A stretch of DNA of 64,000 nucleotides from Acidobacteriota bacterium (GTDB lineage: Bacteria > Acidobacteriota > Terriglobia > Bryobacterales > Bryobacteraceae). The translations under genes and the position numbers were made by a program. The stretch lies in NCBI GenBank assembly GCA_014584705.1, contig JACTMJ010000031.1:186001-250000 (forward strand), given 5' to 3'. The notes beneath the pieces were generated by a model that was not told the DNA's origin, ran no database searches, and worked only from the letters and a program-made list of their open reading frames with translations. Of the stretch, positions 55,429 to 64,000 are shown in pieces. The stretch's first letter is position 1. Every line of letters starts with the position of its first letter.

Positions 55429-58400
55429 TGAAAGTCATGCGATTCGGTGGTGTGGCGCGTGCCGCTGAGCCGCTGAACGGATTCCGCCCGGATGTGGACG
55501 ACGCCATCCCTCTTCTGCACCAGCCCTTCAATCAGCACGAAGGGCGCACTCGTCCATAGCGGGCGATGCTTCTCAAACAATTCAGGCCAGACGATGATGT
55601 TGGAGACGCCGGTTTCGTCTTCCAGGCTGAGAAACACGATACCCTTGGCCGTGTAGGGGCGCTGCCGCACAATCACCACTCCGGCTACTTTCACGCGCTT
55701 GCCATCGCGGATCCGGCGGAGGTCTTCCGCTCTGGATACGCCGCTGCCGCGCAGTTCTTCGCGCAGATAGCGCATCGGATGCGGACCCGTGGTGAGGCCG
55801 GTTCCCCGGAAATCTGCCTCCAGCCGTTCGATGGGGGACATGGCGGCAAGCGGGGAATTTTCCGCGGGTGCGCCCTCTTCTTCTTCCGTTTCGAGCAGGG
55901 GGCCGGCGGGCTTTCCGAAACGGGCCACTTGCCAAAGAGCCTCGCGGCGGTGGAGCGAGGCGTCTAGAGGGTTGAGAGCGCCAATCTCGGCGAGGGTATC
56001 GAGTTCTTCTTTTCGCAGGCGAGTGCGCCGGGTGAAATCCTGCAGCGAACGAAAGGGTCCGTTGGAGAAACGCTCCTGCTGAATGGCGAGGGCGGCATCG
56101 GCGCGCAACCCGGCCACGTAGCGCAGACCCAGGCGCACTGTATTGTCGTCTTCAAGAGTGCAGAGCGCGGCGGAGGATTGCACGCAAACCGGGCGCACGC
56201 GGACTCCATGGCGCTGCGCATCCTTCACCAGCGTGGCGGGGGCATAGAAACCCATAGGCTGGCAGTTGAGCAGGGCGGCCAGAAACGCCGCGCCATAATG
56301 AGCCTTCAGGTAGGAACTTGCGTAGACCAGCAGCGCGAAACTGGCGGCATGGGATTCCGGGAAGCCATACAGGGCGAACGAGGTGATGGAGCGCACGATC
56401 TCCTCTTCCTCTCTGGGGCCGATGCCGTTCTTGCGCAGACCGTCGCGGAGCTTCGCTTCAATCTCGCTCATGCGTTCGAGAGAGCGCTTGAAGCCCATGG
56501 CGCGGCGGAGTTCTTCGGCTTCACCGCCTGAAAAATTCGCGGCCACCATCGCCACACGCAGCAGTTGCTCCTGAAAAAGAGGGACGCCCAGGGTGCGGCG
56601 CAGCACGGGTTCGAGAGCGGGGTGGGGATACGTAACGGGCTCGCGGCCCTGCCGGCGCTTCAGGTAAGGGTGCACCATTTTGCCGGTAATGGGCCCGGGC
56701 CGGATGATGGCCACCTCCACGACCAGATCGTAGAAGTTGGCGGGTTTCATGCGCGGAAGGGTTGCCATCTGCGCGCGGGATTCGATCTGGAAGACGCCGA
56801 GCGTGTCGGCCTCTTGCACCATCCGGTAGGTCTTCGGATCGTCGGGCGGCAGATGCGCGAGATCAATCTGAATGCCGCGGCCGCGCAGCAGACGGACGCA
56901 GTCTTCGAGAGCAGCCATCATGCCCAGGCCCAGCAGGTCCACTTTGATGATGCCCAGGTCGGCGCAATCCTCTTTATCCCACTGGACCACCACGCGGCCG
57001 GGCATGCGCGCGTTTTCAAGCGGGACAATCCGGTCAAGCTCGCCCTGGCAGATTACCAGCCCGCCGGAATGCTGGCCGAGGTGCCGCGGCAGGTTCTGAA
57101 TCTGCATGGAGAGGCGCAACAGGTGCTGGACGCGCGAGTGCTCCACGGGGAGGCCGGCGGCCTTGGCCTGATGGTGGAGCTTGTCGAAATCGCTCGTGTA
57201 CTCAAAGTGGCTCATGGATGCCGAAAGACGGGAGAGCATCTCGTCCGGGAACCCGAGCGCCTTGCCCATCTCGCGCGCGGCGCTGCGTCCGCGATAGGTG
57301 ATGACGTTGGCGGTCATGGCCGCGCCCCGCTTGCCGTAGCGCTCATAAACATACTGGATGGCGCGCTCGCGCTGCTCTCCGCTGGGGAGATCGATGTCGA
57401 TGTCCGGCCACTCCCCGCGCTCTTCGGAAAGAAAGCGTTCAAAGAGCAGATCCATGCCTACCGGATCGACGGCGGTGATGCCCAGGCTGTAGCAGACGGC
57501 GCTGTTAGCGGCCGAGCCGCGGCCCTGTGAGAGAATGCCCTCCCGGCGGCAGAACTCGGCGATATCCCAGACGGCGAGAAAGTAGCCCGCCAGGTTCAGC
57601 TTCGCAATCACGCGCAGTTCTTTCTCAATCTGCAGGCGGGCTTTCTCGTGGAAGGGGCGGTAGCGGTTGCGCGCGCCGCGTTCGGTCACCGCGCGGAGGT
57701 AGGACATCATCGTTTCGCCGGGAGGGACGGGGTAATCCGGGAAGCGGTAGCCGAGATCCCGCAGGGTGAAATCGAGACGCTCTGCGAGCGCCCGCGTATT
57801 GCGAACGGCTTCGGGCAGGTCGCGGAAGAGGCGTTCCATTTCGCCGGGGCTCTTGAGGTGCCGTTCCGCGTTGGCGTCCAGCAGACGGCCGGCGCGGTCC
57901 AGCGTTGTTTTGTGGCGCAGGCAGGTGAGCGCGTCGAAGAGCGGCTTGGTTTCGGGCTTGGCGTAGCGCACGCCGTTCGTCGCCAGAAGCGGCAGGCGAA
58001 GGTGACGGGCGCATTCGATGCGGCGCTGGTTGGCGATTTCCTGTTCGCGCCGGAGGTGGCGCCGGAGTTCGATGAAGACGCTGCCCGCGCCGAAGGCATC
58101 CAGGGCACGAGTGGCCTGAGCGGGTTCGTGGACCAGGGCCACCAGGCCGCCGGCATGATCAAGGAGATCCTGCCAGACGCAGCGGCCCTCTCCTTTCGGA
58201 GAGCGCAGGTGGATGCGTGTGAGCAGACGGCAGAGGTTCTGGTAACCGCGGCGGCTTTCCACCAGAACCGTGAGGCGCTGGCCGTCTTCAAGCGAAATGT
58301 CGCAACCCACCAGGGCGCGCAGGCCCGCTTGTTTTGCCGCCTGGTAAAAGCGCGGCGCGCCATAGACTCCGTCGCGGTCGCAAAGCGCGAGCGCTTCGTA

Positions 58401-58493
58401 ACCCAGGTGGGCGGCCTGCGCCACCAGGTCTTCGGGCAAGGATGCGCCTTCGAGAAAGCTGAACGCCGAAGCGGTATGGAGTTCGATATACAT
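55425..58493 (-). CDS. dnaE2: Error-prone DNA polymerase III alpha subunit
   Basis: DnaE2 (ImuC) performs damage-tolerant synthesis with ImuA and ImuB under SOS control. The PHP domain opens with YIELHTASAFSFLEGAS (the HxAS form, lacking the metal-binding HDH of DnaE1), then GCDISLEDG. The polymerase site is WPDIDIDLPSGEQRERAIQY, and SDFDKLHHQAKAAG with GIIKVDLLGLGMMAAL follows. The ATG at 58493 gives 1022 residues, close to DnaE2 in other bacteria; the longer frame adds 47 residues unlike the family. The upstream imuB gene ends 20 bases before its ATG. Confidence 0.96.
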   Translation of the reverse strand: MYIELHTASAFSFLEGASLPEDLVAQAAHLGYEALALCDRDGVYGAPRFYQAAKQAGLRALVGCDISLEDGQRLTVLVESRRGYQNLCRLLTRIHLRSPKGEGRCVWQDLLDHAGGLVALVHEPAQATRALDAFGAGSVFIELRRHLRREQEIANQRRIECARHLRLPLLATNGVRYAKPETKPLFDALTCLRHKTTLDRAGRLLDANAERHLKSPGEMERLFRDLPEAVRNTRALAERLDFTLRDLGYRFPDYPVPPGETMMSYLRAVTERGARNRYRPFHEKARLQIEKELRVIAKLNLAGYFLAVWDIAEFCRREGILSQGRGSAANSAVCYSLGITAVDPVGMDLLFERFLSEERGEWPDIDIDLPSGEQRERAIQYVYERYGKRGAAMTANVITYRGRSAAREMGKALGFPDEMLSRLSASMSHFEYTSDFDKLHHQAKAAGLPVEHSRVQHLLRLSMQIQNLPRHLGQHSGGLVICQGELDRIVPLENARMPGRVVVQWDKEDCADLGIIKVDLLGLGMMAALEDCVRLLRGRGIQIDLAHLPPDDPKTYRMVQEADTLGVFQIESRAQMATLPRMKPANFYDLVVEVAIIRPGPITGKMVHPYLKRRQGREPVTYPHPALEPVLRRTLGVPLFQEQLLRVAMVAANFSGGEAEELRRAMGFKRSLERMSEIEAKLRDGLRKNGIGPREEEEIVRSITSFALYGFPESHAASFALLVYASSYLKAHYGAAFLAALLNCQPMGFYAPATLVKDAQRHGVRVRPVCVQSSAALCTLEDDNTVRLGLRYVAGLRADAALAIQQERFSNGPFRSLQDFTRRTRLRKEELDTLAEIGALNPLDASLHRREALWQVARFGKPAGPLLETEEEEGAPAENSPLAAMSPIERLEADFRGTGLTTGPHPMRYLREELRGSGVSRAEDLRRIRDGKRVKVAGVVIVRQRPYTAKGIVFLSLEDETGVSNIIVWPELFEKHRPLWTSAPFVLIEGLVQKRDGVVHIRAESVQRLSGTRHTTESHDFH

Positions 58494-58513
58494 GGCTTCC
58501 CGGCGAGGGGCGG

Positions 58514-60073
58514 CTAATCGTAGACCCCGGCGATTCTCCACCGGATGCGGGGAAGTTCGCAGCGAATGCGGAAGAGGCCTCCGCCCACGGCGACGTCCCA
58601 TTCCTCGAAGTCCCACTCCGCTTCGGTCCACCATTCGCCACCGCTGCGCCAGGGGCCTGCGTGTCGGCCTACCGGCCCGTTGCAGAGGCCGCGCGCGGCT
58701 ACATGTACGGGCACGGCGTGTTCGATGCGCACCTCGGCTTCCGGAGCCGGGCGCAGGCAGCGCAGCGCCATGCGAAGGGTAAAGGGAGGCGCCGCCGCGG
58801 CGGATGCTGTCGAGGGGGAAGGCGCAGTGTTCCCGCGAGGACGCTTCTGCATCCTTGCGGGTGCGGTGCTCGCGGCGAAGGGCTTCAGTACACAGGCATC
58901 GTCGCGATGGGAATCCGGGATGGCGGGTGTGCCCGCGCGGCCCTCACCCACCAGGTTGCCGAGGCGTGCGAGGGTGACGTCCAGTTTCTCCGGGCTGGGC
59001 TGCGGGGGCTCGAATAGCGAGAACTGCGCCACCCGCCGGGGGGAGGCATGAAGGGTCACGCGCATGCCCTCCACGGGCTCGCCAGGAGGATGGGCGGAAA
59101 GTTCGAGACGCGCCAGAGTGACGAAGGTTTTTGCGTCCGTGTGCGCGGTGGAGAGCAACAGTTCGCGCTCATACCAGCTCCCGCCGGCGAGTTTGAGACC
59201 AAGCAGAAATTTGCCCGCGGCGAGGTTCTTGCGGTCCAGACGCGCACAGAGGGTTTTCAGCAGGCCGGCGAGGGCGAAAGCAAGCGATTCGAGATCGGCC
59301 ACCTGCCAATCAAAGTCAATGGACTCTTCAAACTCCTCGGCCGCCTGATGAGGCTGAAAGACAGGATCGTCCTGGCCATGCGCCATGCGGAGCCAGCGCG
59401 CGGCGGCGGGGCCGAGGCGGTCAACCACCGCTTTTTCCGGCAGCGTCGCAAAAGCGCCCAGCGTCTCCACCCCCCAGCGGGAAAGAGTCTGCCGGACATC
59501 TTCTTCCAAGGGAAGAAATTCCACCGGCAGCACGTGCAGAAAGGCGATCTCCTGGCCGGGGAAAATATGCGTGATGCCGCTTTGCGTGCGCGCGGCGCAC
59601 TCGGCGGCAAAACGGTTGAGGGAGACGGCGACGTTGCCGGGCAGCCCCAGGCGATCGGCTCCGTTGGCCAGTTGGCGGGCGGCCGCATGCGGGTCCTGCA
59701 ATCCGGCCAGGTCCGCTAGGAGCAAGCCGGGTTGCACGTCTTCGATGCGGGGAGAAACGGTTAGCGCCATTTCGAGCGTCTCGCGCCTGGCCTGGGCTTC
59801 GGCGGCTTCATCCCGCTCCTGCACGCGAAGGGTTGGGCTGTCGGGAGCCGCGGAGGGCTTGGGGTGCGCCGCAAAGCGCATCCTGGCCTCGGCCAGCGTC
59901 ATGCCAGCGCGGATACCCCCGGCGCGCGCGGCGGCGCTGGCGGCATGCACCACGGAGTTAGGCGCTTTTCCGGTGAACACCACCAGCGGCGGCCGGGGCA
60001 GACGCCGCTCCCCCCTCTGCAGAGCGGCGGCGGCGAAGTCGGGAATATAGAGACATGCGTAAATGGGGTGCAT
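58514..60073 (-). CDS. imuB: Mutasome subunit ImuB, Y-family-like
   Basis: ImuB is a Y-family polymerase relative that lacks the catalytic acidic residues and links DnaE2 to the beta clamp. The N-terminal palm reads YACLYIPDFAAAALQRGER. SPRIEDVQPGLLLADLAGL is the region where active enzymes have their carboxylates. A probable clamp-binding motif, QFSLFEPP, lies near residue 355. The little-finger domain and a basic C-terminal tail, rich in Pro, Ala and Arg, complete 519 residues. It follows imuA by 12 bases. Confidence 0.93.
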   Translation of the reverse strand: MHPIYACLYIPDFAAAALQRGERRLPRPPLVVFTGKAPNSVVHAASAAARAGGIRAGMTLAEARMRFAAHPKPSAAPDSPTLRVQERDEAAEAQARRETLEMALTVSPRIEDVQPGLLLADLAGLQDPHAAARQLANGADRLGLPGNVAVSLNRFAAECAARTQSGITHIFPGQEIAFLHVLPVEFLPLEEDVRQTLSRWGVETLGAFATLPEKAVVDRLGPAAARWLRMAHGQDDPVFQPHQAAEEFEESIDFDWQVADLESLAFALAGLLKTLCARLDRKNLAAGKFLLGLKLAGGSWYERELLLSTAHTDAKTFVTLARLELSAHPPGEPVEGMRVTLHASPRRVAQFSLFEPPQPSPEKLDVTLARLGNLVGEGRAGTPAIPDSHRDDACVLKPFAASTAPARMQKRPRGNTAPSPSTASAAAAPPFTLRMALRCLRPAPEAEVRIEHAVPVHVAARGLCNGPVGRHAGPWRSGGEWWTEAEWDFEEWDVAVGGGLFRIRCELPRIRWRIAGVYD

Positions 60074-60085
60074 CGCGCGCCCTCC

Positions 60086-60820
60086 TTAGCCGGTTGCTTC
60101 CAGTTCCAAAGTGCAGCTTTGCTCTCGCCGAAGCGTGCGCTTTGCCGGTTGCGGGTGCCGTTGGTAAGCCAGAGTCGCTTCCACCTGCATGCCTCCCAGA
60201 ACGAGGGAGACGCCCGGACGTCCGTTCCAGCGCGCTTCCTTGCGGCGGAACTCCACGCGGGCGGCGGCGGCATGCGCGGCGATCCCCTTGCAGGTGGCCG
60301 CCACCAGCAAAATACTCCGGGTATTTTCGATACCGCGCTGCAGCTTGAGCCACGGGCGCATCTGCCATTCCTGAAGAAAGCGGCGGGAGCGGGTGCCCAT
60401 CAGATCCAGCACGATCAACCCGAAGCCGCCCGCGCCCACGACGAGGTTTACGGCGTCCCAGGCTTCGCGCGGCCACTGGCAGCGCACCAGCAGCAGCCGG
60501 TTGAGATCGACGCCGGCCTGCCGGGCCGTGGGAGGGTGAAAATTGTCTGTGGCATCGATATAGGCGGTGGCTTCGCCACGTTGCGTGGATGCCGCCGTCA
60601 TCGCCAGAGCCGCCGCTGTGCATCCGGAAGAAAGCGCCCCGGAGATTTCGTGAATCCGTCCGCGCGCGAGCCCGCCGTTGAGCAGCGTATCGAGCGCCTC
60701 CGCCCCGGTGGAGGCGGAGGGCGGGGCGGGCGCGGTCTCCCCTCGCCAGGGCAGCGAATGCGCCAATCCCCGCTCCCGCAGGAGCCCTTGCAAACGATCC
60801 AATGTAACGACAGCAGCCAT
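60086..60820 (-). CDS. imuA: Mutasome subunit ImuA, RecA-like
   Basis: ImuA is the SulA/RecA-like partner of ImuB in SOS mutagenesis. The 244-residue protein has a short RecA-type fold: HEISGALSSGCTAAALAMTA stands where a P-loop would be, and it lacks the usual GKT, as in other ImuA proteins. AYIDATDNFHP and FGLIVLDLMG follow. The ATG at 60820 is preferred over a GTG at 60850, because the GTG overlaps the palindromic operator. It is the first gene of the imuA-imuB-dnaE2 set; lexA is not adjacent. Confidence 0.88.
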   Translation of the reverse strand: MAAVVTLDRLQGLLRERGLAHSLPWRGETAPAPPSASTGAEALDTLLNGGLARGRIHEISGALSSGCTAAALAMTAASTQRGEATAYIDATDNFHPPTARQAGVDLNRLLLVRCQWPREAWDAVNLVVGAGGFGLIVLDLMGTRSRRFLQEWQMRPWLKLQRGIENTRSILLVAATCKGIAAHAAAARVEFRRKEARWNGRPGVSLVLGGMQVEATLAYQRHPQPAKRTLRREQSCTLELEATG

Positions 60821-60834
60821 GAGGGTGAATCGAA

Positions 60835-60864
60835 GTGTATCGATGTACACTGTAAATATTTACA
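60835..60864. promoter_or_regulatory. Two adjacent palindromes upstream of imuA
   Basis: GTGTA-N6-TACAC (60835-60850) is followed immediately by TGTAAATATTTACA (60851-60864), a perfect 14-base palindrome. They lie 15-45 bases before the imuA ATG and face the divergent dipeptidase gene. They are good candidates for the LexA-type operator of the mutasome operon. Confidence 0.55.
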
Positions 60865-61007
60865 CTATTGGAAGCGGGAAGCAAGGGGGAGAGCGCGGAA
60901 GAAAAAGAGAGAGAGGAGGGGAAACAGAACCCGATTGTGCCGGAGATTTTGCCTTCCAGAGCCTTGCCTTCTTCCGCTGCGATACACTCGAAAATCGAAG
61001 TTTTGCT

Positions 61008-62177
61008 ATGCGACTTATCCTGGATGCTCATCTGGATCTGGCCTGGAACGCGATGTCGTTTGACCGGGACCAGACCCTGCCCGTAGCCACGCTGCGCGAA
61101 CGGGAGAAGGGGATGACGGGGCGGGGGAGGGGCAACTGCACCACCAGCCTTGTCGAAATGCGGAAGGCGGGGGTGGGCCTTTGCCTGGGAACGCTGCTTG
61201 CGCGCACGCTGCCCGCCGGACCGCCGGACCTCAATCCTGTTTCCACCGTTGCCAAGCGAACGCACGGGCCGGTGATCCTTCGCGAGGAACTCGACTACGC
61301 CAACCAGACCATTACCTGCGCCACGGCGCAAGGGCAGATGGCCTATTACCGGATGCTCGAATTTGACGGCGAAGCGAAGATCGTGCGTACGGCCGAAGAC
61401 CTGGCGATGCTCGCGGACCGGTGGAAAGCCTGGCTCGGGCGCGAGGATGCGGAAGCTGGTGCGCCGCCTCCCATCGGCATTGTGGTTTCCATGGAAGGGG
61501 CGGACCCCATCCGTGCTCCGCGCGAAGCGGAAAAGTGGTTTGAGAACGGCTTGCGCACCGCCTGCCTGGCCCATTATGGGCCCTGTGTTTATGCCATGGG
61601 AACGGGTGGTGATGGCACTCTTGGGCCCGACGGCGTGGCGCTGGTGGAAGAGTTTGACCGCCTGGGAATCATCCTTGATCTTGTGCACACGGCCGACATT
61701 GCCGTCGAGCAGGCGCTTGACCATTACGGCCGCCCGGTGTTTGTGAGCCATGGCAATTGCCGCGCTCTGGTGCCGCATGACCGCCAGATGAGCGACGCAC
61801 AGATCCGTGCTATTGCCGAGCGGGATGGCGTCGTGGGGGTGGTGCTCGATTCCTGGATGATCGTGAAGGATTACCGGCGCGGCTGCGCCCGGCAGGAGAA
61901 CCCCTCGCTCGAAGACCTGGCCTGCCACATTGATCACCTCTGCCAGATTACGGGCGCTTCCCGGCACGCCGGCATCGGCAGCGATCTCGACGGAGGCTTC
62001 GGTACGGAACAGTGCCCGAGGGATGTGGAGACGATTGCGGACTTGCAGCGGCTCGGCGGTATTCTCTCGAAGCGCGGCTACAGCGACGCCGATATCGATG
62101 GCGTTTTCCACGGGAATTTTCTGCGCTTCTTCACCGCGAACCTGCCCCATGTGCCCGTAGAGACGGTGGCTGTATGA
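61008..62177 (+). CDS. Membrane dipeptidase, peptidase family M19
   Basis: This is a zinc dipeptidase of the renal dipeptidase family, 389 residues. The metal site is built by LILDAHLDLAW (His-x-Asp), VVSMEGADPI (Glu), FVSHGNCRALVPHDRQMSD (His) and GIGSDLDGGFG (Asp). It cleaves dipeptides and D-amino-acid-containing peptides, and may release amino acids from peptidoglycan turnover. No signal peptide is present, so it is cytoplasmic here. The ATG at 61008 fits the family; a longer frame runs back over the imuA operator. It is coupled by a four-base overlap to the next gene. Confidence 0.9.
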   Translation: MRLILDAHLDLAWNAMSFDRDQTLPVATLREREKGMTGRGRGNCTTSLVEMRKAGVGLCLGTLLARTLPAGPPDLNPVSTVAKRTHGPVILREELDYANQTITCATAQGQMAYYRMLEFDGEAKIVRTAEDLAMLADRWKAWLGREDAEAGAPPPIGIVVSMEGADPIRAPREAEKWFENGLRTACLAHYGPCVYAMGTGGDGTLGPDGVALVEEFDRLGIILDLVHTADIAVEQALDHYGRPVFVSHGNCRALVPHDRQMSDAQIRAIAERDGVVGVVLDSWMIVKDYRRGCARQENPSLEDLACHIDHLCQITGASRHAGIGSDLDGGFGTEQCPRDVETIADLQRLGGILSKRGYSDADIDGVFHGNFLRFFTANLPHVPVETVAV

Positions 62178-62473
62178 CGTCCGCGGAACGCTGGCGAAAT
62201 TACCGCCAGACGCGCCGTGATGCGCGCGTGGCCGTAGCGGGGTGGCTGGCGGCGATGGCTTGGGTTCTAGGCGTGAGTTGGTGGCTGGGCATGGAGCGGC
62301 CGACGGTGCTATGGTGGGGCGTTCCCAAGTGGGCTGTTCTGGGTGTGGGGCTTCCGTGGATTTTGACGTTTGCGTTTAACTCCTGGTTTTCCTGGGCGTT
62401 GATCGCGCAGACCGGCGACGCCACACCGCAGCCGGTTCTGGCCAAACGGGGAGATTCGCGAAGCGATGCCTGA
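62174..62473 (+). CDS. Small membrane protein upstream of symporter, YhdT-like
   Basis: This 99-residue protein has two hydrophobic helices (about 20-40 and 50-75) and polar ends. In Escherichia coli a small protein of this type (yhdT, DUF997) precedes panF, a sodium/pantothenate symporter, and the layout here is the same. The match to the family is by size, position and helix pattern, not by a signature I can cite. It overlaps the dipeptidase by four bases and the symporter by eight. Confidence 0.65.
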   Translation: MTSAERWRNYRQTRRDARVAVAGWLAAMAWVLGVSWWLGMERPTVLWWGVPKWAVLGVGLPWILTFAFNSWFSWALIAQTGDATPQPVLAKRGDSRSDA

Positions 62474-63971
62474 TACCATTCCCGCGGATGCTCTGCTTAT
62501 AGAGCGAAGCGTGAGCGTTGTGCTCTCGTTCATCCTCTACATCGTCATTACCTTCGTATTGGCCTGGTTGGCGCAGCGCAAGGCGCGCGGGCAGCGTTTT
62601 CTGGAAGAGTTTTTCGTCGCGGGCAGAGGTATTGGTGCCTGGGTGCTGGCGCTAACCTGGGTGGCGACCATGGCCAGCGGCGGCACGTTTATCGGCGCGC
62701 CCGCCCTCGCCTGGCAGAACGGTTGGTCGACGCACATCTGGATCGCCGGTTTCATGGTGATCACGCTTACCGGCATGGGCATCCTCGGCAAGCGGATCGC
62801 GTTTCTCGGAGAGGCCACCGGGGCGATGACCATGCCGGATCTGATCCGGGACCGCTTTGAGAGCCGCGGGCTCGGCGCGATTCTGGCCGTGATTACGCTG
62901 CTGCTCTACGTTGCGTATCTCGTGGCGCAGTACATCGCCGGAGCGCGCGTGATGGAAGTGGCGCTGGGGATGCCGTATTGGGCGGGCCTGCTGCTCGTCT
63001 CCGCCACGGTCACCATCTATACAGCCTGGGGCGGCTTCCGCGCGGTGGCGTGGACCGATGCCTTCCAGGCCATCGTGATGCTGCTGGGTATCCTGCTAGC
63101 GCTGGGTTTCGCATTGCACAAGGCGGGCGGATTCGGCCCGGTTGCGGAGTATCTGGCGCAACAATCTCCTGATCTGCTCGCCCCGACCGGCCCGAACAAT
63201 TTTCTGCCGTTCTCGCAAGGGTTCTCGTTCTTCGTGATCTGGCCGCTGGCGGTGCTTGGTCAACCCGCGCTGATGAGCCGCTTTCTGGCTTCGGGAGATC
63301 AGCGTGTGATTTCGAGAGCGACGCTGATCAACTCGGCCTATGTGCTGTTGCTCTACCCTTCCATCATGACCCTGGGGATTCTCGGGCGCTACCTTGCGCC
63401 GGGTATCGCGACGCCGGACCAGGCCATGCCCGCCACCATTATCGCCGCGGTTCCCACGTGGCTGGCCGGCTTGGTGCTGGCCGCTCCGTTCGCCGCGATT
63501 ATGTCAACAATCAGCTCGTTCCTGCTGGTTACGGGCAGCGCGATCGTGCGCGATCTCTATCACCGCAATCTCGGCCATGCGCTGACGGATCGCAAGGCTC
63601 AGATGCTCTCTCAGGGAACAACCTTTCTGATCGGTGCCGTGGCGCTGCTGATTGCGTTCCGGCCACCAGAGTATCTGCAATACATCGTGATCTTTTCGTC
63701 CACCGGGCTGGCGTCGACGTTTATCGCGCCGACGATTCTGGCCGTATTCTGGCCGCGCGCCACGCGCGCCGGGGCGTATGCGGCGCTTTTCGGAGGGTTT
63801 GGCTGCTTCCTGCTGCAATACGCTCTTTCCGGTACGCGCAGTTGGCTCGGCCTGGATCCGTTTATCTGGAGTTTAAGCCTGAGCTTCCTGCTCGGGATCC
63901 TCGTCTCGCTCGCCACCGCGCCACAGCGAAAGGAATTGCGCGTGGCTTGGTTCGGGGAGGGAGGGTCATAA
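62466..63971 (+). CDS. Sodium/solute symporter (SSS family), PanF-like
   Basis: This is a sodium-driven importer with 13 predicted helices. Typical sequences are FFVAGRGIGAWVLALTWVATMASGGTF and LGKRIAFLGEATGAMTMPDL near the first third, VYTAWGGFRAVAWTDAFQ-like text (actual IYTAWGGFRAVAWTDAFQA) and FAAIMSTISSFLLVTGSAIV in the later part. Substrates in the family include pantothenate, proline and sugars. Its pairing with a dipeptidase and YhdT-like protein favours an amino acid or pantothenate. Length 501. Confidence 0.9.
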   Translation: MPDTIPADALLIERSVSVVLSFILYIVITFVLAWLAQRKARGQRFLEEFFVAGRGIGAWVLALTWVATMASGGTFIGAPALAWQNGWSTHIWIAGFMVITLTGMGILGKRIAFLGEATGAMTMPDLIRDRFESRGLGAILAVITLLLYVAYLVAQYIAGARVMEVALGMPYWAGLLLVSATVTIYTAWGGFRAVAWTDAFQAIVMLLGILLALGFALHKAGGFGPVAEYLAQQSPDLLAPTGPNNFLPFSQGFSFFVIWPLAVLGQPALMSRFLASGDQRVISRATLINSAYVLLLYPSIMTLGILGRYLAPGIATPDQAMPATIIAAVPTWLAGLVLAAPFAAIMSTISSFLLVTGSAIVRDLYHRNLGHALTDRKAQMLSQGTTFLIGAVALLIAFRPPEYLQYIVIFSSTGLASTFIAPTILAVFWPRATRAGAYAALFGGFGCFLLQYALSGTRSWLGLDPFIWSLSLSFLLGILVSLATAPQRKELRVAWFGEGGS

Positions 63972-64000
63972 GTCCGGGCAACCCGATCCATCCAATCAGA

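Overview
The window is a GC-rich chromosomal segment without rRNA, tRNA, CRISPR or insertion sequences. It most resembles an Acidobacteriota genome of the Solibacter/Bryobacter kind. That placement is inferred from two very large Oar-like outer-membrane receptors with an N-terminal carboxypeptidase-regulatory-like domain, a complete alternative complex III, a DUF1844 protein and an imuA-imuB-dnaE2 cassette. No marker gene fixes the taxon.

Region by region. 0.2-3.8 kb: scpA, scpB and rluB, then a lipoprotein. 3.9-5.6 kb (minus): a small protein with the signature residues of the anthrax edema factor/ExoY nucleotidyl cyclase fold, downstream of a GDP-fucose synthase. 5.8-12.8 kb: two convergent Oar/TonB-dependent receptors around a strong hairpin, the first broken by a frameshift. 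13.2-17.8 kb (minus): membrane protein, DUF1844, metallo-beta-lactamase hydrolase, ribF, then a DapA-family aldolase with a C-terminal tail like an encapsulation peptide, overlapping a tandem-domain microcompartment shell gene. 17.9-21.1 kb: B12-radical SAM protein and cytochrome P450. 21.1-24.1 kb: an ArsM-like methyltransferase with an in-frame UGA and a SECIS-like hairpin (probable selenoprotein), a nucleoside-phosphorylase-like enzyme, a methyltransferase and a hemerythrin. 24.1-25.1 kb: a peptidoglycan-binding/CHAP-like protein.

25.2-31.1 kb (minus) is a redox module: small membrane protein, Rieske protein, four-cluster ferredoxin, NasA/NarB-like molybdopterin oxidoreductase, and a NarK-type transporter fused to a cytochrome-b-like membrane domain and a zinc-ribbon-like tail. 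Divergent from it are a ferredoxin and the RIC/YtfE iron-centre repair protein, behind an NsrR-like palindrome. 34.2-51.4 kb: two Rrf2 regulators with cysteine clusters; the second opens a tightly overlapped run narC-narGHJI-narK-actABCDEF. This would join respiratory nitrate reduction to a quinol:electron-acceptor oxidoreductase under one Fe-S-type regulator. Together with the hemerythrin and RIC, the region looks devoted to nitrate respiration and nitrosative stress.

51.5-64 kb: a methyltransferase, uvrB, a DUF2520-like protein, then dnaE2, imuB and imuA (minus; SOS mutasome) with a two-palindrome operator candidate. Divergent from imuA is an M19 dipeptidase with a YhdT-like small protein and a sodium/solute symporter. 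Family assignments come from reading motifs by eye, not from database searches.
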